Below, piece by piece: positions 1-8,844 of a DNA stretch of 64,000 nucleotides. The position numbers and the translations under genes were made by a program. The DNA is from an uncultured SAR116 cluster alpha proteobacterium. GTDB taxonomy: Bacteria > Pseudomonadota > Alphaproteobacteria > Puniceispirillales > GCA-002684695. The notes beneath the pieces are model-generated. The model made no database searches. It saw only the letters and a program-made list of their open reading frames with translations, and was not told the DNA's origin. The stretch covers positions 62,001 through 126,000 of the forward strand of contig CACMFN010000001.1 of assembly GCA_902612965.1 (NCBI GenBank). The letters run 5' to 3'. Numbering within the stretch: position 1 is the stretch's first letter; each line of letters begins with the position of its first letter.

Positions 1-704
1 GCTATGGGGTCACCTTTACTAAATTCAATTGTTATCTCAGTAGGTTTATCTGGAGCTTCCATTGGATTGACTGTTCTTGAATATACATATTCTTCTGGTT
101 CTATCCATGGATCCTCAAGAATTTTACCTTCTGCCGAAACATGAAGTAGATTTGCATCAACGCTAAAAGGAGCCTCGCCCCTTTTATCTTTTGAGATTGC
201 GATTTGATGCTTTTCTGCATATTCTATGAGTTTTGTTCTTGAAGAAAGCTCCCATTCTCTCCAAGGAGCTATAACTTTTATGTCGGGGTCTTGGGCAAGG
301 TAAGATAGCTCAAATCTTACTTGATCGTTTCCCTTTCCAGTGGCACCATGTGCTACTGCATCAGCTCCCTCAAATTTAGCTATTTCAATTTGGCGTTTTG
401 CAATCAGTGGTCTTGCTATACTCGTTCCTAATAAATACATTCCCTCATAAATTGTATTACATCTAAACATCGGAAATACATAGTCTTTGACAAATGTATT
501 TTCTAAGTTTTCTATATATATTTTTTTTACACCAAGGGTTTGAGCTTTCTTTCTTGCTGGTTCAACTTCTTCACCCTGACCAATATCAGCAGTGAAAGTA
601 ATAACTTCACACTGATACTTTTCTTGTAACCATTTTAATATTACTGAAGTATCTAAGCCTCCGGAATAGGCTAATACAATTTTGGAAGGATTATGAATAT
701 TCAT
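1..704 (-). CDS. argG: argininosuccinate synthase, N-terminal part (cut by window edge)
   Basis: Argininosuccinate synthase joins citrulline and aspartate using ATP in arginine biosynthesis, in the cytoplasm. Reading leftward from an ATG at 704, 234 codons are open to the window edge. The N-terminus holds the PP-loop ATP-binding motif AYSGGLDTS at about residues 12-20, and [12 protein letters not shown] follows near residue 115, both typical of ArgG. The family is about 400 residues, so roughly the last 40 percent lies outside the window. It is divergent from the pterin dehydratase gene across a gap of about 105 bases. No strong ribosome binding site is visible. Identity is firm; only the C-terminus is unseen. 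Confidence 0.95.
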   Translation of the reverse strand, partial: MNIHNPSKIVLAYSGGLDTSVILKWLQEKYQCEVITFTADIGQGEEVEPARKKAQTLGVKKIYIENLENTFVKDYVFPMFRCNTIYEGMYLLGTSIARPLIAKRQIEIAKFEGADAVAHGATGKGNDQVRFELSYLAQDPDIKVIAPWREWELSSRTKLIEYAEKHQIAISKDKRGEAPFSVDANLLHVSAEGKILEDPWIEPEEYVYSRTVNPMEAPDKPTEITIEFSKGDPI

Positions 705-810
705 TTATTTTGGCTTTCTAATTTAAAAATTACTGACTTAAATTGAAGCTATAACTTGTTCTTAAAATTAATTACTTTTATAATTTGCATAATAACTACA
801 GGAGCTATTT

Positions 811-1098
811 ATGGCAAAGGTTTTATCACATGAAGAGATTATACAAATTTTAAAGCAATTTGATGAAAAGTGGGAGATTGAAGATAATGGAAAAAAGTTG
901 AAAAAAGAATTTAAATTTAAGTCTTTTATAGAGGCATTCTCTTTTATGACCAAAATTGCAATTTATGCAGAAAAAAAAGATCATCATCCAGAATGGTCGA
1001 ATGTATATAACAGAGTTGAGATTTGTTTAACTACTCATGATGCGGGTGGAATAACAGAAAAAGATGTTGATTTAATTAATTTTATTGAAAAAAAATAA
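811..1098 (+). CDS. phhB: pterin-4a-carbinolamine dehydratase
   Basis: A 95-residue protein of the PCD/DCoH family, which dehydrates 4a-hydroxytetrahydropterin formed by aromatic amino acid hydroxylases. The family signature [10 protein letters not shown] is at residues 58-67 and includes the catalytic His pair; length is normal for bacterial PhhB. A GGAG ribosome binding site lies just upstream of the ATG. It is followed after 3 bases by the DUF3429 membrane protein, so the two are probably co-transcribed. No aromatic amino acid hydroxylase gene is visible in the window, so its in vivo substrate is inferred from the family. Confidence 0.92.
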   Translation: MAKVLSHEEIIQILKQFDEKWEIEDNGKKLKKEFKFKSFIEAFSFMTKIAIYAEKKDHHPEWSNVYNRVEICLTTHDAGGITEKDVDLINFIEKK

Positions 1099-1101
1099 TT
1101 T

Positions 1102-1536
1102 ATGCTAAAAAAAAGAGTACTTGAAAATCCTCAAATACTTGGTTGGTTAGGAATTCTTCCATTTATTTTTACATCTTTTTTTGTTTTGTTTGAAATCAGG
1201 TTTTCATTAGAATTAAAAGTCTTGGGATTACTTTATGCTTCGTCTATTTTAGGGTTTTTAGGTGCTGTTTACTGGGGCTATCTTCTAAAATCTGAGACTC
1301 ATGAAAGCATTCTATGGGCATGGGGAATTGCAACATCATTAGTAGCTTGGTTTTCATTAATAGTTATATTTTTATTTAACTACTATTTATTGGCCTCATT
1401 AATATTATCTTTAGGTTTTATTATTTCGCTGATTGTCGATAATAAGAATTTTTCCTCTTATAGTTGGTATGTTAATTTAAGATTAAAGCTCACATGTGTT
1501 GCAATTATATGCACATTAATAAATGGTTTATTTTAA
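1102..1536 (+). CDS. DUF3429 family integral membrane protein
   Basis: A 144-residue protein of unknown function. It has about four or five hydrophobic segments (near residues 13-30, 38-62, 70-92, 95-110 and 128-143) and a short FLGAVYWGY motif around residues 52-60, which matches the DUF3429 family found widely in alphaproteobacteria. No catalytic residues can be named. Its start is 3 bases after phhB, and its end overlaps the longest reading of the downstream methyltransferase by 14 bases, suggesting one transcript. The function is unknown. Confidence 0.75.
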   Translation: MLKKRVLENPQILGWLGILPFIFTSFFVLFEIRFSLELKVLGLLYASSILGFLGAVYWGYLLKSETHESILWAWGIATSLVAWFSLIVIFLFNYYLLASLILSLGFIISLIVDNKNFSSYSWYVNLRLKLTCVAIICTLINGLF

Positions 1537-1540
1537 AAAA

Positions 1541-2005
1541 ATGAGAGGCTACTTTGGAATTGGTGTTGAAAATGTATCTAAAGCAATGAATGCTGGCGCT
1601 GTTATGAGAACGGCACATGCTTTTGGAGCAAACTTCTCATTTTTTGTTGGAGGACCACTAAATAAAGATGAAATAAGGTTGTCAGATACATCAAATACAG
1701 AAAATAGCCTGCCTACTTATTATTTTAATGGCGTTAAAGATTTAAGTCTTCCAAAAGGATGCAAATTAGTTGGTATTGAGTTACTTGATGATGCAGAATA
1801 CTTACCATCATTTAAGCACCCAAGATTAGCAGCGTATATTCTTGGGTCTGAGAGATATGGTTTAAGTAAAGAAATATTGGAGAAATGTGATAAGATTATA
1901 AAAGTTCCTACGAAATTTTCATTAAACTTAGCACTTACTGGAGGTATTGTTTTATATGATAGGATAATATCTATGAAAAATTTTGATAACCGGCCATTAA
2001 TTTAA
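1541..2005 (+). CDS. SpoU/TrmH-family RNA 2'-O-methyltransferase (small, single-domain)
   Basis: A SPOUT-fold methyltransferase of about 154 residues with the family motifs in order: an N-terminal NAGAVMRTAHAFGA segment, a central ILGSERYGLSKE segment and a C-terminal LNLALTGGIVLYDR segment that forms the knot binding S-adenosylmethionine. The small size and lack of an N-terminal substrate domain recall TrmL-like tRNA enzymes, but the target cannot be assigned. An in-frame ATG at 1523 would add six residues and overlap the upstream gene by 14 bases; I prefer 1541 because family members begin close to RGYFGIG. Neither start has a clear ribosome binding site. Confidence 0.85.
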   Translation: MRGYFGIGVENVSKAMNAGAVMRTAHAFGANFSFFVGGPLNKDEIRLSDTSNTENSLPTYYFNGVKDLSLPKGCKLVGIELLDDAEYLPSFKHPRLAAYILGSERYGLSKEILEKCDKIIKVPTKFSLNLALTGGIVLYDRIISMKNFDNRPLI

Positions 2006-2154
2006 TGAAATATAAGACATTTTGTTGCCATAAAACAAAAGTAGTATATTTAGGTATTGTAATTTATGTGAATAATTTTTTTACTTAATTCTTTTATAAA
2101 AAAGTTATATAATTACAAAAAATTTTAATATTAAAAAATCATTTTGAGGTTCTA

Positions 2155-2661
2155 ATGAAAATTATTCTGTTAAATATTTTAATTTCAATTTTTTTCTCAT
2201 TTAATGCATTATCCGAAACACTTATTTTAGGTGTTGAACGCGATTGGACTGCTTACAGATCAGATAATGGTGATAAAAGAACTTGTTTTGTTTCAAGTGA
2301 GCCTAAATCCTCAAAAGGAGACTATAAAAAAGAAAATAGAGGTGACGTAAGAGTTTATGTAACTCATGGGCCAGCTCAGGATGTTACAAATGAAGTTTCA
2401 ATCAAGGCAGGTTATGATCATAAAGAGCAATCGATTGTAAAATATACTATTGATGGAAAGAAGTTTTCATTGTTTACGTTAAAAGATCGAGCTTGGGCTG
2501 AGACACCAGAATTAGACTCAAAAATTGTTTCTGCAATGAAAGCTGGAAATAAATTACTAGTTTCAGGAACATCTTCAAGGGGTACTGACACTGAAGACAC
2601 ATATTCTCTTTTTGGTTTTACCGCAGCTCTTAAGTTAATTGATAAAGCTTGTGGAAGATAA
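2155..2661 (+). CDS. IalB-family (invasion associated locus B) exported protein
   Basis: A 168-residue protein with an N-terminal signal peptide (residues 1-20, hydrophobic core ILLNILISIFFSF, likely cut before ETLILG). The mature part contains a DWTAYRS segment, a CFVSSEP segment and the C-terminal pattern DTYSLFGFTAALKLIDKACGR-like, all characteristic of IalB proteins. The family is common in alphaproteobacteria and its function outside pathogens is unclear; the name should not be read as evidence for invasion. The gene lies directly before rlmN and overlaps its first codons. A GAGG ribosome binding site precedes the ATG. Confidence 0.85.
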   Translation: MKIILLNILISIFFSFNALSETLILGVERDWTAYRSDNGDKRTCFVSSEPKSSKGDYKKENRGDVRVYVTHGPAQDVTNEVSIKAGYDHKEQSIVKYTIDGKKFSLFTLKDRAWAETPELDSKIVSAMKAGNKLLVSGTSSRGTDTEDTYSLFGFTAALKLIDKACGR

Positions 2662-3757
2662 TAAATTCAAAACAAGCATTTCTAGTCTTGAAAACAATCC
2701 AAAAACTAACTTATTGGGCTTAACAAAAGCTGAAATAAAATCATTATTAAATAAAATAAATTTACCAAATTTTCGAGCAAGCCAAATTTGGAATTGGATT
2801 TACAGGTCAGGTACTATTGATTTTAATGAAATGACAAATATTTCAAAAGAATTAAGGTCTCTTCTATCAAAAAATTTTAATATTTGGAGGCCAAAAATCT
2901 CCTCAACACATCACTCTCAAGATGGCACGATTAAATGGCTGTTAAAACTGGATGATGGAAATGAAGTTGAAACTGTATGGATACCTGATGAAGAAAGAGG
3001 CACTCTTTGTATTTCTAGTCAAGTTGGTTGCACGCTAACATGTAAATTTTGTCATACTGGCACTCAAAGATTAGTAAGAAATTTATCTTCTTCAGAAATT
3101 GTAGGTCAAGTAATGTTAGCTATGGATCAACTTAAAGACTGGCCATCTGCTTCTGAAAATCGTCTGCTCACTAGTATAGTTTTAATGGGCATGGGGGAAC
3201 CTTTGTTTAATTATGATAATGTAAAAAAAGCTATTGAAATTATCATGGATCACTCTGGCATTAGTTTATCTAGAAGGCGAATAACATTATCAACATCTGG
3301 AATTGTTCCAGAAATAAAAAAATGTGGTGATGATTTAGGTGTTAATTTAGCAATATCTTTGCATGCTACCAACGATAATCTCAGAAATGAACTGGTACCA
3401 ATTAATAAAAAGTATGACATAAAGCAACTTTTAGACGCTGTTAGATCTTATGCAAGAATCTCAAATTCTAGAAGGGTAACTTGGGAATATGTAATGTTAA
3501 AAGGTGTAAATGATACTGCTCAAGATGCAAAAAATTTAGTTAAATTAATTAAAGGAATTCCATCAAAAATTAATCTTATTCCATTTAATGAATGGCCATG
3601 TTCGCCATATGAATGTTCAGAAGAAGATAGTATTAATAATTTCGCTAAAATTATAATGAAAGCTGGCTATGCAAGTCCAATTAGGACCCCAAGAGGAAGA
3701 GATGTTATGGCAGCTTGTGGTCAGTTAAAATCACTATCGATAAAACAAAAAAACTAG
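2639..3757 (+). CDS. rlmN: dual-specificity 23S rRNA/tRNA adenine C2 methyltransferase RlmN
   Basis: Radical-SAM enzyme that methylates C2 of A2503 in 23S rRNA and A37 of certain tRNAs. The CX3CX2C iron-sulfur motif is visible as Cys131, Cys135 and Cys138 (GCTLTCKFCHTG), and the C-terminal methyl-carrying Cys is at about residue 360 in DVMAACGQL. Length of 372 residues fits the family. The longest reading begins at a TTG and overlaps ialB by 23 bases; an in-frame GTG at 2651 is an alternative, and the first 25 residues are not conserved, so the true start is uncertain. Tight overlap with ialB points to translational coupling. Confidence 0.94.
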   Translation: MIKLVEDNKFKTSISSLENNPKTNLLGLTKAEIKSLLNKINLPNFRASQIWNWIYRSGTIDFNEMTNISKELRSLLSKNFNIWRPKISSTHHSQDGTIKWLLKLDDGNEVETVWIPDEERGTLCISSQVGCTLTCKFCHTGTQRLVRNLSSSEIVGQVMLAMDQLKDWPSASENRLLTSIVLMGMGEPLFNYDNVKKAIEIIMDHSGISLSRRRITLSTSGIVPEIKKCGDDLGVNLAISLHATNDNLRNELVPINKKYDIKQLLDAVRSYARISNSRRVTWEYVMLKGVNDTAQDAKNLVKLIKGIPSKINLIPFNEWPCSPYECSEEDSINNFAKIIMKAGYASPIRTPRGRDVMAACGQLKSLSIKQKN

Positions 3758-3841
3758 ATATAAAAACTCTTTGAAAACTTGAAAAATTAAGTAATAATAT
3801 ATAAATATATTTTAAATTATTTATTATTTAGGAGTTTTTAC

Positions 3842-4573
3842 ATGCAAGATCCTCGTTTTATGTCATCAACACAGGCACAAGCTGCCAATATTGATGCTGG
3901 ATTAAGAGCTTACATGTTAGGTGTGTACAACCACATGACAATCGGTATGGCTATTACTGGTTTTTTTGCATATCTAACAAAAATTTTGTCAGTCACATCT
4001 GAAGGAATGCTAACTCCTTTTGGAGCTGCTATTTACACTAGTCCACTTAAATGGTTAGTAATGCTTGCTCCTTTAGGGATGGTTTTTTGGCTATCTGCAA
4101 AAGTTCAAACTATGAAGCCAGAAACTGCTAGAAATCTTTTTTACGCATTTGCTGCAATTATGGGTATTTCTTTATCTTCACTACTATTAGTGTTCACGGG
4201 GGAATCCGTTATAAGAGTTTTCTTTCTGACAGCTGCTTCATTTTCAGCATTAAGTATTTACGGCTATACAACAAAGAAGAACTTAACAAGCCTAGGGTCA
4301 TTTTTGATCATGGGTTTGGTTGGTTTAATTTTAGCATCAATTGTTAATATATTTTTAGCTTCAAGTGCTATGCAGTTTATTATTTCGGTTGTTGGAGTGT
4401 TGATTTTTGCAGGTTTAACTGCTTATGATACCCAAAGGATTAAGTTAATGTATATGGCTTCTGACGATAGAGGTACAGCACTAAAGAAATCAATAATGGG
4501 CGCTTTAACTCTCTACTTAGATTTCATTAATATGTTTATAATGTTATTACAATTATTGGGTAACAGAGAATAG
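3842..4573 (+). CDS. Bax inhibitor-1/YccA family membrane protein
   Basis: A 243-residue integral membrane protein with about seven hydrophobic helices, starting near residue 26 after a polar N-terminus. The pattern YNHMTIGMAITGFFAY at the first helix and GLTAYDTQRIK near residue 190 match BI-1/YccA (UPF0005) proteins, which are proposed calcium leak channels or modulators of membrane proteases such as FtsH. An AGGAG ribosome binding site precedes the ATG. A strong hairpin with a T run follows the stop codon. The physiological role in this organism is not known. Confidence 0.9.
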   Translation: MQDPRFMSSTQAQAANIDAGLRAYMLGVYNHMTIGMAITGFFAYLTKILSVTSEGMLTPFGAAIYTSPLKWLVMLAPLGMVFWLSAKVQTMKPETARNLFYAFAAIMGISLSSLLLVFTGESVIRVFFLTAASFSALSIYGYTTKKNLTSLGSFLIMGLVGLILASIVNIFLASSAMQFIISVVGVLIFAGLTAYDTQRIKLMYMASDDRGTALKKSIMGALTLYLDFINMFIMLLQLLGNRE

Positions 4574-4581
4574 ATCTTAGG

Positions 4582-4614
4582 TAGCCCTTTATTTATTTAA
4601 AGGGCTATCTTTTT
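4582..4614 (+). terminator. intrinsic terminator after the BI-1 gene
   Basis: A perfect 10-base inverted repeat (TAGCCCTTTA, six-base loop TTTATT, TAAAGGGCTA) is followed by TCTTTTT. It lies 8 bases after the BI-1 stop codon. The far arm overlaps the last codons of the convergent flavin monooxygenase gene, so coding sequence and terminator share bases. Confidence 0.8.
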
Positions 4615-5689
4615 CCCATATTTTATTAAGAAAATTTTCCAAGTCTAAATAATCATTGAGCAATAAATTATTTCTTATTTTGGCTATCGTTCCTTTAGCT
4701 TTAAAAACTTGCCCAGAAAGATAAGACATATCTTTAACTCGGCTTATTGTTGCGGTTCTAATTTTGGCATACTCAATTAATGATAAGTTAATATCATCAT
4801 TGCTTGATAAAACCTTGAATAAAGTGAAACCATCTAAAAATGTTTGAGCTGCACCTTGTGCTAAATGAGGATAAATGGGATGTGCTGCGTCACCAATCAA
4901 AAAAATTTGACCACTATTGTAAATTTCCTCACTCGATATTTTGCTTGTTTTAACCGGTTTCCATTCAACATTATGAAGTTTTTTAAACTCCTCTTGTTTA
5001 GATTTATTTAGCTTTTCAATGGAATTTTTTCCAACTAGAATTAGATTTAAATAATTAAACTCTGAGTAAGGATAGTAAACTAAATGCCAACCATCATTTA
5101 GCCATAAATTTACTGAAGATTGGAATAATGCCCTATTATTTTTTTTGGCACTCAGGGTACCCCTATAAATAAGTGTCTTATTTGAATTTTGGTTAATGTT
5201 GCCAGTTTGCAATCTACAAACACCATCACTACCATCAGCACCTATAATTATCTTAGTTACAAAAACATTACCTAAAGAGGTAATACAATTATAGTAATTG
5301 CCCCTTTTCTCAATGGATATAATTCTTTCCTCAAAAACAGTCACAGAAGAATTTTTTTTAAAAGATAATTTTATGACTGACAAAAGCTCTTGTCTTGCTA
5401 CAGAAAAATAATGATTATTTACATCGATTGATGAAAGGTCTTGTTTTAAAAACTGATCTCTAACTCTAATCATTGCAATAGGTGTTAGATGCTTCTTCAA
5501 ATCATTGAATATTCCTAGACCTTTTAATGCATCTATAGAATTTGGAGGCACTTGTATAGCGCCATTTAAGCTTTTATTTTTTGGAGCAAACCATAATGCT
5601 TTTATATTTAATTTTGCACAAACATAGGCAGCAATAGATCCAGCTATGCCATCACCTATAATAATTAGTTCAGAAACTTCCTTTTGCAT
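4589..5689 (-). CDS. FAD-dependent monooxygenase (PHBH fold; UbiH/salicylate hydroxylase-like)
   Basis: A 366-residue flavoprotein monooxygenase. The N-terminal dinucleotide-binding motif reads IIGDGIAGSIAA (residues 9-20), where the usual GxGxxG is kept. A middle GADGSDGVCR matches the DG motif, and FLIGDAAHPIYPHLAQGAA near residue 265 is the GD motif that binds the FAD ribityl chain. These define class A aromatic or ubiquinone ring hydroxylases. The substrate cannot be read from the sequence; a role in ubiquinone synthesis or in breakdown of aromatic compounds is possible. It is transcribed alone, convergent with the BI-1 gene and divergent from the nucleoside hydrolase. Confidence 0.82.
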   Translation of the reverse strand: MQKEVSELIIIGDGIAGSIAAYVCAKLNIKALWFAPKNKSLNGAIQVPPNSIDALKGLGIFNDLKKHLTPIAMIRVRDQFLKQDLSSIDVNNHYFSVARQELLSVIKLSFKKNSSVTVFEERIISIEKRGNYYNCITSLGNVFVTKIIIGADGSDGVCRLQTGNINQNSNKTLIYRGTLSAKKNNRALFQSSVNLWLNDGWHLVYYPYSEFNYLNLILVGKNSIEKLNKSKQEEFKKLHNVEWKPVKTSKISSEEIYNSGQIFLIGDAAHPIYPHLAQGAAQTFLDGFTLFKVLSSNDDINLSLIEYAKIRTATISRVKDMSYLSGQVFKAKGTIAKIRNNLLLNDYLDLENFLNKIWEKDSPLNK

Positions 5690-5763
5690 GAATTATATCT
5701 ATTAAATTATACGTTAATATAGTTATGATATAATATAATTCTAAATTAAGTTTTAAATAAATT

Positions 5764-6711
5764 ATGATTAATATTATATTTGATACCGATCCAGGAGTAG
5801 ATGACGCATTTGCATTGCTTTATGCATTAAACCATCCAAATATTAATGTTTTAGGAATTACAACAGTCTTTGGCAATGCGCCTCTTGAAACCTCAACAAA
5901 AAATGCTTTAATTTTATCTGAAATGGCTCACAAAGGCACAATTGTTTATCAAGGAGCTAATAAACCCTTAGAAAGAAAGATAACGAATTATCCATCATTT
6001 ATCCATGGCCATGATGGTTTAGGAGATACTAATCATCCACAGCCTAAATTTAATGCAAGTAAATTAGATGCAGTACAATTTATTATAAATGGAATTAATG
6101 AAAACTCTGGAAATATTAACTTAGTTGCTGTTGGACCACTTACAAATATTGCAAATTCCATAAAACTAGATCCATCAATCGCAAATAAAGTAAATTCTCT
6201 ATTAATCATGGGTGGATCATGGTTAGCTGGTGGAAATATTACACCAGTTGCAGAAGCAAATATTTATAATGACCCGGAAGCAGCAGAAATTGTTTTTAAA
6301 TCAGGTTTGCCAATTATAATGGTTGGTTTGGATGTAACACACAAAGTTTTTTTGTCACAAAAAGATATAGATAAATTATCTTCTCTAAATAATTCAGGAA
6401 AGTTTTTAAAGAAAATTTCAAATATTTATATGAAGTTTTATAAAGACACAAAAGATATGGATGGTTGTTTTTTTCATGATGCAACCGCTGTAATAGCAAT
6501 GACAAATCCAGAATTTTTTAAATATAAAGTTGCTAGAGTTTATGTTTCACAAGATAATTTGACACGAGGACAGACAGTAGTCTATTTAAAAGACTTAAAA
6601 CATGAGATAGAAATTAATGATAATAGAGGTTTTGTTCAGGTTTTATATGATGTTGAAAGTAAAAAAGTTATTTCTGAATACTTAAAAGTTGCTATAAATT
6701 ATATGCATTAA
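5764..6711 (+). CDS. nucleoside hydrolase (IunH family)
   Basis: A 315-residue inosine-uridine preferring nucleoside hydrolase that splits ribonucleosides into base and ribose for salvage. The calcium-binding DTDPGVDDA motif is at residues 7-15; further family segments are HGHDGLGD near residue 82, EANIYNDPEAA near 163 and FFHDATAV near 238, carrying the conserved Asn, Glu, His and Asp of the active site. Length is typical. It precedes an ElyC/YdcF-like gene by 6 bases, so the two may share a transcript. Base preference is not predictable. Confidence 0.93.
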   Translation: MINIIFDTDPGVDDAFALLYALNHPNINVLGITTVFGNAPLETSTKNALILSEMAHKGTIVYQGANKPLERKITNYPSFIHGHDGLGDTNHPQPKFNASKLDAVQFIINGINENSGNINLVAVGPLTNIANSIKLDPSIANKVNSLLIMGGSWLAGGNITPVAEANIYNDPEAAEIVFKSGLPIIMVGLDVTHKVFLSQKDIDKLSSLNNSGKFLKKISNIYMKFYKDTKDMDGCFFHDATAVIAMTNPEFFKYKVARVYVSQDNLTRGQTVVYLKDLKHEIEINDNRGFVQVLYDVESKKVISEYLKVAINYMH

Positions 6712-6717
6712 ATTATT

Positions 6718-7539
6718 ATGTTTTTCACTTTATCAAAAATGATAGGTTTTTTTTTAAACGCCTATAATTTAATTTTTTTTTCAATCTTAATTTATATTTT
6801 ACTATCTAAAAGCAGATTTTACTTTTTAAGAGGTTTGTCGTATTCTTTTGGTTTGCTTGCGCTATTTGTAATAATTATTGGTGGTTTTAAATACATACCC
6901 AATTATTTAATTTGGAAATTTGAAAATTTTATTGAAATTCAGAAACCTGTTAATCCTGATGGAATAATTTTGTTAGGTGGATCATTTACTGGATCAATTA
7001 AGGCTTTAGAAGAAAATCAAGTTGGCTTGGGTGGTAAAGCTGAGAGAGCAGTTGAAGCATTAAGATTGCTAAAAAATAACAAAAATTCAATATTATTATT
7101 CGTTGCTGATTCATCAGTGCTTTCTTCAGACCTTTTAAGTGAAGCTGAACAAGCAGAGAAGTTTTTTGAAATGTTTAAAGTAAATCAAAAAAGATTAATA
7201 ATTAAAAAAATTGCTAACAATACCTACCAAGAAAGTATAGCAATTGCAGAACATCTAAGGAAAAGTGGAGGAAAATGGATTTTGGTTACTTCTGCACTTC
7301 ACATGCCACGGGCTATTGCATTGATGCAATCTAGAGATATAGGGGATAGTATAATTTATCCTTATGCCACAGATTTTACAGCTTTATTACCAAAGTTTAA
7401 TTTTAATTTTAGCTTTAGTAATATAGGAAGATTAGATGGTTTTATTCATGAAATTTTTGGTTTATTTGCATACAGGATTACAGGCAGAACAAACACATTG
7501 TTTCCAAACTTAAATTTGATTCCGGTTAATTTTAATTAA
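6718..7539 (+). CDS. ElyC/SanA/YdcF (DUF218) family membrane protein
   Basis: A 273-residue protein with two N-terminal membrane helices (about residues 5-28 and 36-56) and a DUF218 domain outside or in the periplasm. Family signatures are DGIILLGGS near residue 80, NTYQESIAIAEHLR near 167 and LVTSALHMPRAIALM near 190. In enterobacteria the ElyC and SanA members affect the cell envelope and peptidoglycan, but the biochemical activity is unresolved. The 3' end overlaps the convergent pyrF gene by 8 bases. It probably follows the nucleoside hydrolase in one transcript. Confidence 0.82.
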   Translation: MFFTLSKMIGFFLNAYNLIFFSILIYILLSKSRFYFLRGLSYSFGLLALFVIIIGGFKYIPNYLIWKFENFIEIQKPVNPDGIILLGGSFTGSIKALEENQVGLGGKAERAVEALRLLKNNKNSILLFVADSSVLSSDLLSEAEQAEKFFEMFKVNQKRLIIKKIANNTYQESIAIAEHLRKSGGKWILVTSALHMPRAIALMQSRDIGDSIIYPYATDFTALLPKFNFNFSFSNIGRLDGFIHEIFGLFAYRITGRTNTLFPNLNLIPVNFN

Positions 7540-8416
7540 TCATAAGTTCTTTTTTGGCTTTGTTTAATGCCATTATGATAGTTTCTCTCCAGTCATAAAT
7601 TTTGTTGTATTTTTTTGATGCTTCGGGGAAAAGAACTGCTCTAGAAGAATTAATTAATCCTCCTTCGTAAATGTTTTCATTCAAAATTAGTCCTGAAAAA
7701 GCGTTTTGAGCACTTCCACCTTGTGCACCGAAACCTGGAACTAAAAATAAATGATTAGGAAGAATTTTCCTTATCAACTGTGCTTCTTTAGGTTTAGTTG
7801 CACCAACAACTATACCAATATTGCTATAACCAGATTTTCCTAAATTAAGTGGTAATTTTTCTTGTATTAATTTTGATATTTTTAAAAATACACTTTCACC
7901 ATTTACTTCGAGGCTCTGAATATCTTTTGATCCTGAGTTAGATGTTTTTAGTAAAATGAAAACACCTTTTCCCTTTTCTTTAGCTATTTTAATAAAAGGA
8001 TCTATAGTTTCTAGTCCCATCCATGGATTAACAGTTAATGCATCTGCATAAAAATGAGAGTTATCACCCAACCACGCATTTGCATAAGCTTCAGAAGTAG
8101 AACCTATGTCACCTCTTTTTGCATCCATTATTATTGGAAAATCTAAATCTTTTGCAAATCTTGAAATTTTTGCTAACAGAGAAAATCCTTCGGGCCCCCA
8201 TTCCTCAAAGAAAGCAGCTTGAGGTTTCAATGCTGCTACTTTTCCTTTTGCAAGATTAATTACTTCAAACAAAAAATCTTCAATATCAGTTAGATGCAAT
8301 TGACTTGATTTTTTTTTAAATAAATCTGGTATTAAGTTTTTGTGTGGGTCTAGGCCTAAGCAGAGTGGGGAGCCTGTTTCTCTTGTTTTTTCTGTAATTT
8401 TATCTGCAAAATGCAC
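7532..8416 (-). CDS. pyrF: orotidine 5'-phosphate decarboxylase, PyrF2-type
   Basis: Decarboxylates orotidine monophosphate to UMP, the last step of pyrimidine nucleotide synthesis. The catalytic DAKRGDIGST motif is at about residues 98-107. LCLGLDPH near the N-terminus and LVPGFGAQGG near residue 230 fit the longer subfamily 2 (family size about 270-300 residues; here 294). The start is a GTG two bases after the stop of the DUF1244 gene, so the two are probably co-transcribed and translationally coupled. A second pyrimidine gene, pyrD, lies elsewhere in the window at 32.5 kb. Confidence 0.93.
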   Translation of the reverse strand: MHFADKITEKTRETGSPLCLGLDPHKNLIPDLFKKKSSQLHLTDIEDFLFEVINLAKGKVAALKPQAAFFEEWGPEGFSLLAKISRFAKDLDFPIIMDAKRGDIGSTSEAYANAWLGDNSHFYADALTVNPWMGLETIDPFIKIAKEKGKGVFILLKTSNSGSKDIQSLEVNGESVFLKISKLIQEKLPLNLGKSGYSNIGIVVGATKPKEAQLIRKILPNHLFLVPGFGAQGGSAQNAFSGLILNENIYEGGLINSSRAVLFPEASKKYNKIYDWRETIIMALNKAKKELMIN

Positions 8417-8418
8417 AA

Positions 8419-8712
8419 TTAATGATTATGGATTTTTTTAAATTTATCCTTTTGGTCTTGTGATGCTTCTTTTTGATATTTCTGTTTCCATTCATCATAA
8501 GGCATTCCATAGATTTTCTCTCTAGCTTCTTTATCTGATATATCTAAATTCAATTTAATGCTCTCTTCTCTATACCATCTTGAAAGGCAGTTTCTACAGA
8601 AACCAGCTAAATTCATCAAATCAATGTTTTGAACATCTTTTCTTTCATCTAAATGTGATAGCAGCCTCTTAAGCGTGGCTGCTTCAATTTCATTTTCTAG
8701 TGAGCTTTTCAT
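8419..8712 (-). CDS. DUF1244 family protein
   Basis: A 97-residue soluble protein of the alphaproteobacterial DUF1244 family; function unknown. The segment LMNLAGFCRNCLSRWYREES near residue 33 carries the conserved Cys pair and GMPYDEWKQKYQ follows near residue 66. The longest reading starts at 8757, but I place the start at the ATG at 8712 because AAGGA lies about six bases upstream and the extra 15 residues do not resemble the family. It directly precedes pyrF. Confidence 0.85.
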   Translation of the reverse strand: MKSSLENEIEAATLKRLLSHLDERKDVQNIDLMNLAGFCRNCLSRWYREESIKLNLDISDKEAREKIYGMPYDEWKQKYQKEASQDQKDKFKKIHNH

Positions 8713-8804
8713 TACAATCCTTCGAATATTATTTATCAAATAACTTAATACAATCATTGTCTCAATCCAATATAAATATTAGTTATTGCAATTAAAAAAA
8801 AAAA

Positions 8805-8817
8805 TACTAGTCTAGTA
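8805..8817. promoter_or_regulatory. perfect palindrome upstream of the MntR-type gene, candidate operator
   Basis: TACTAG-T-CTAGTA is a perfect 6-base inverted repeat around one central base, 27 bases before the mntR-like start codon and about 90 bases from the divergent DUF1244 start. Its place suggests an autoregulatory site, but the known MntR operator is longer and the match is not demonstrated. Confidence 0.3.
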
Positions 8818-8844
8818 CTTGTTCTTAAAAAATATTAAAGCGCT

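Noticed and set aside
2020-2040. Possible hairpin TTTTGTT / AACAAAA after the small RNA methyltransferase
   Set aside because: One G-C pair and a weak stem; not convincing as a terminator.
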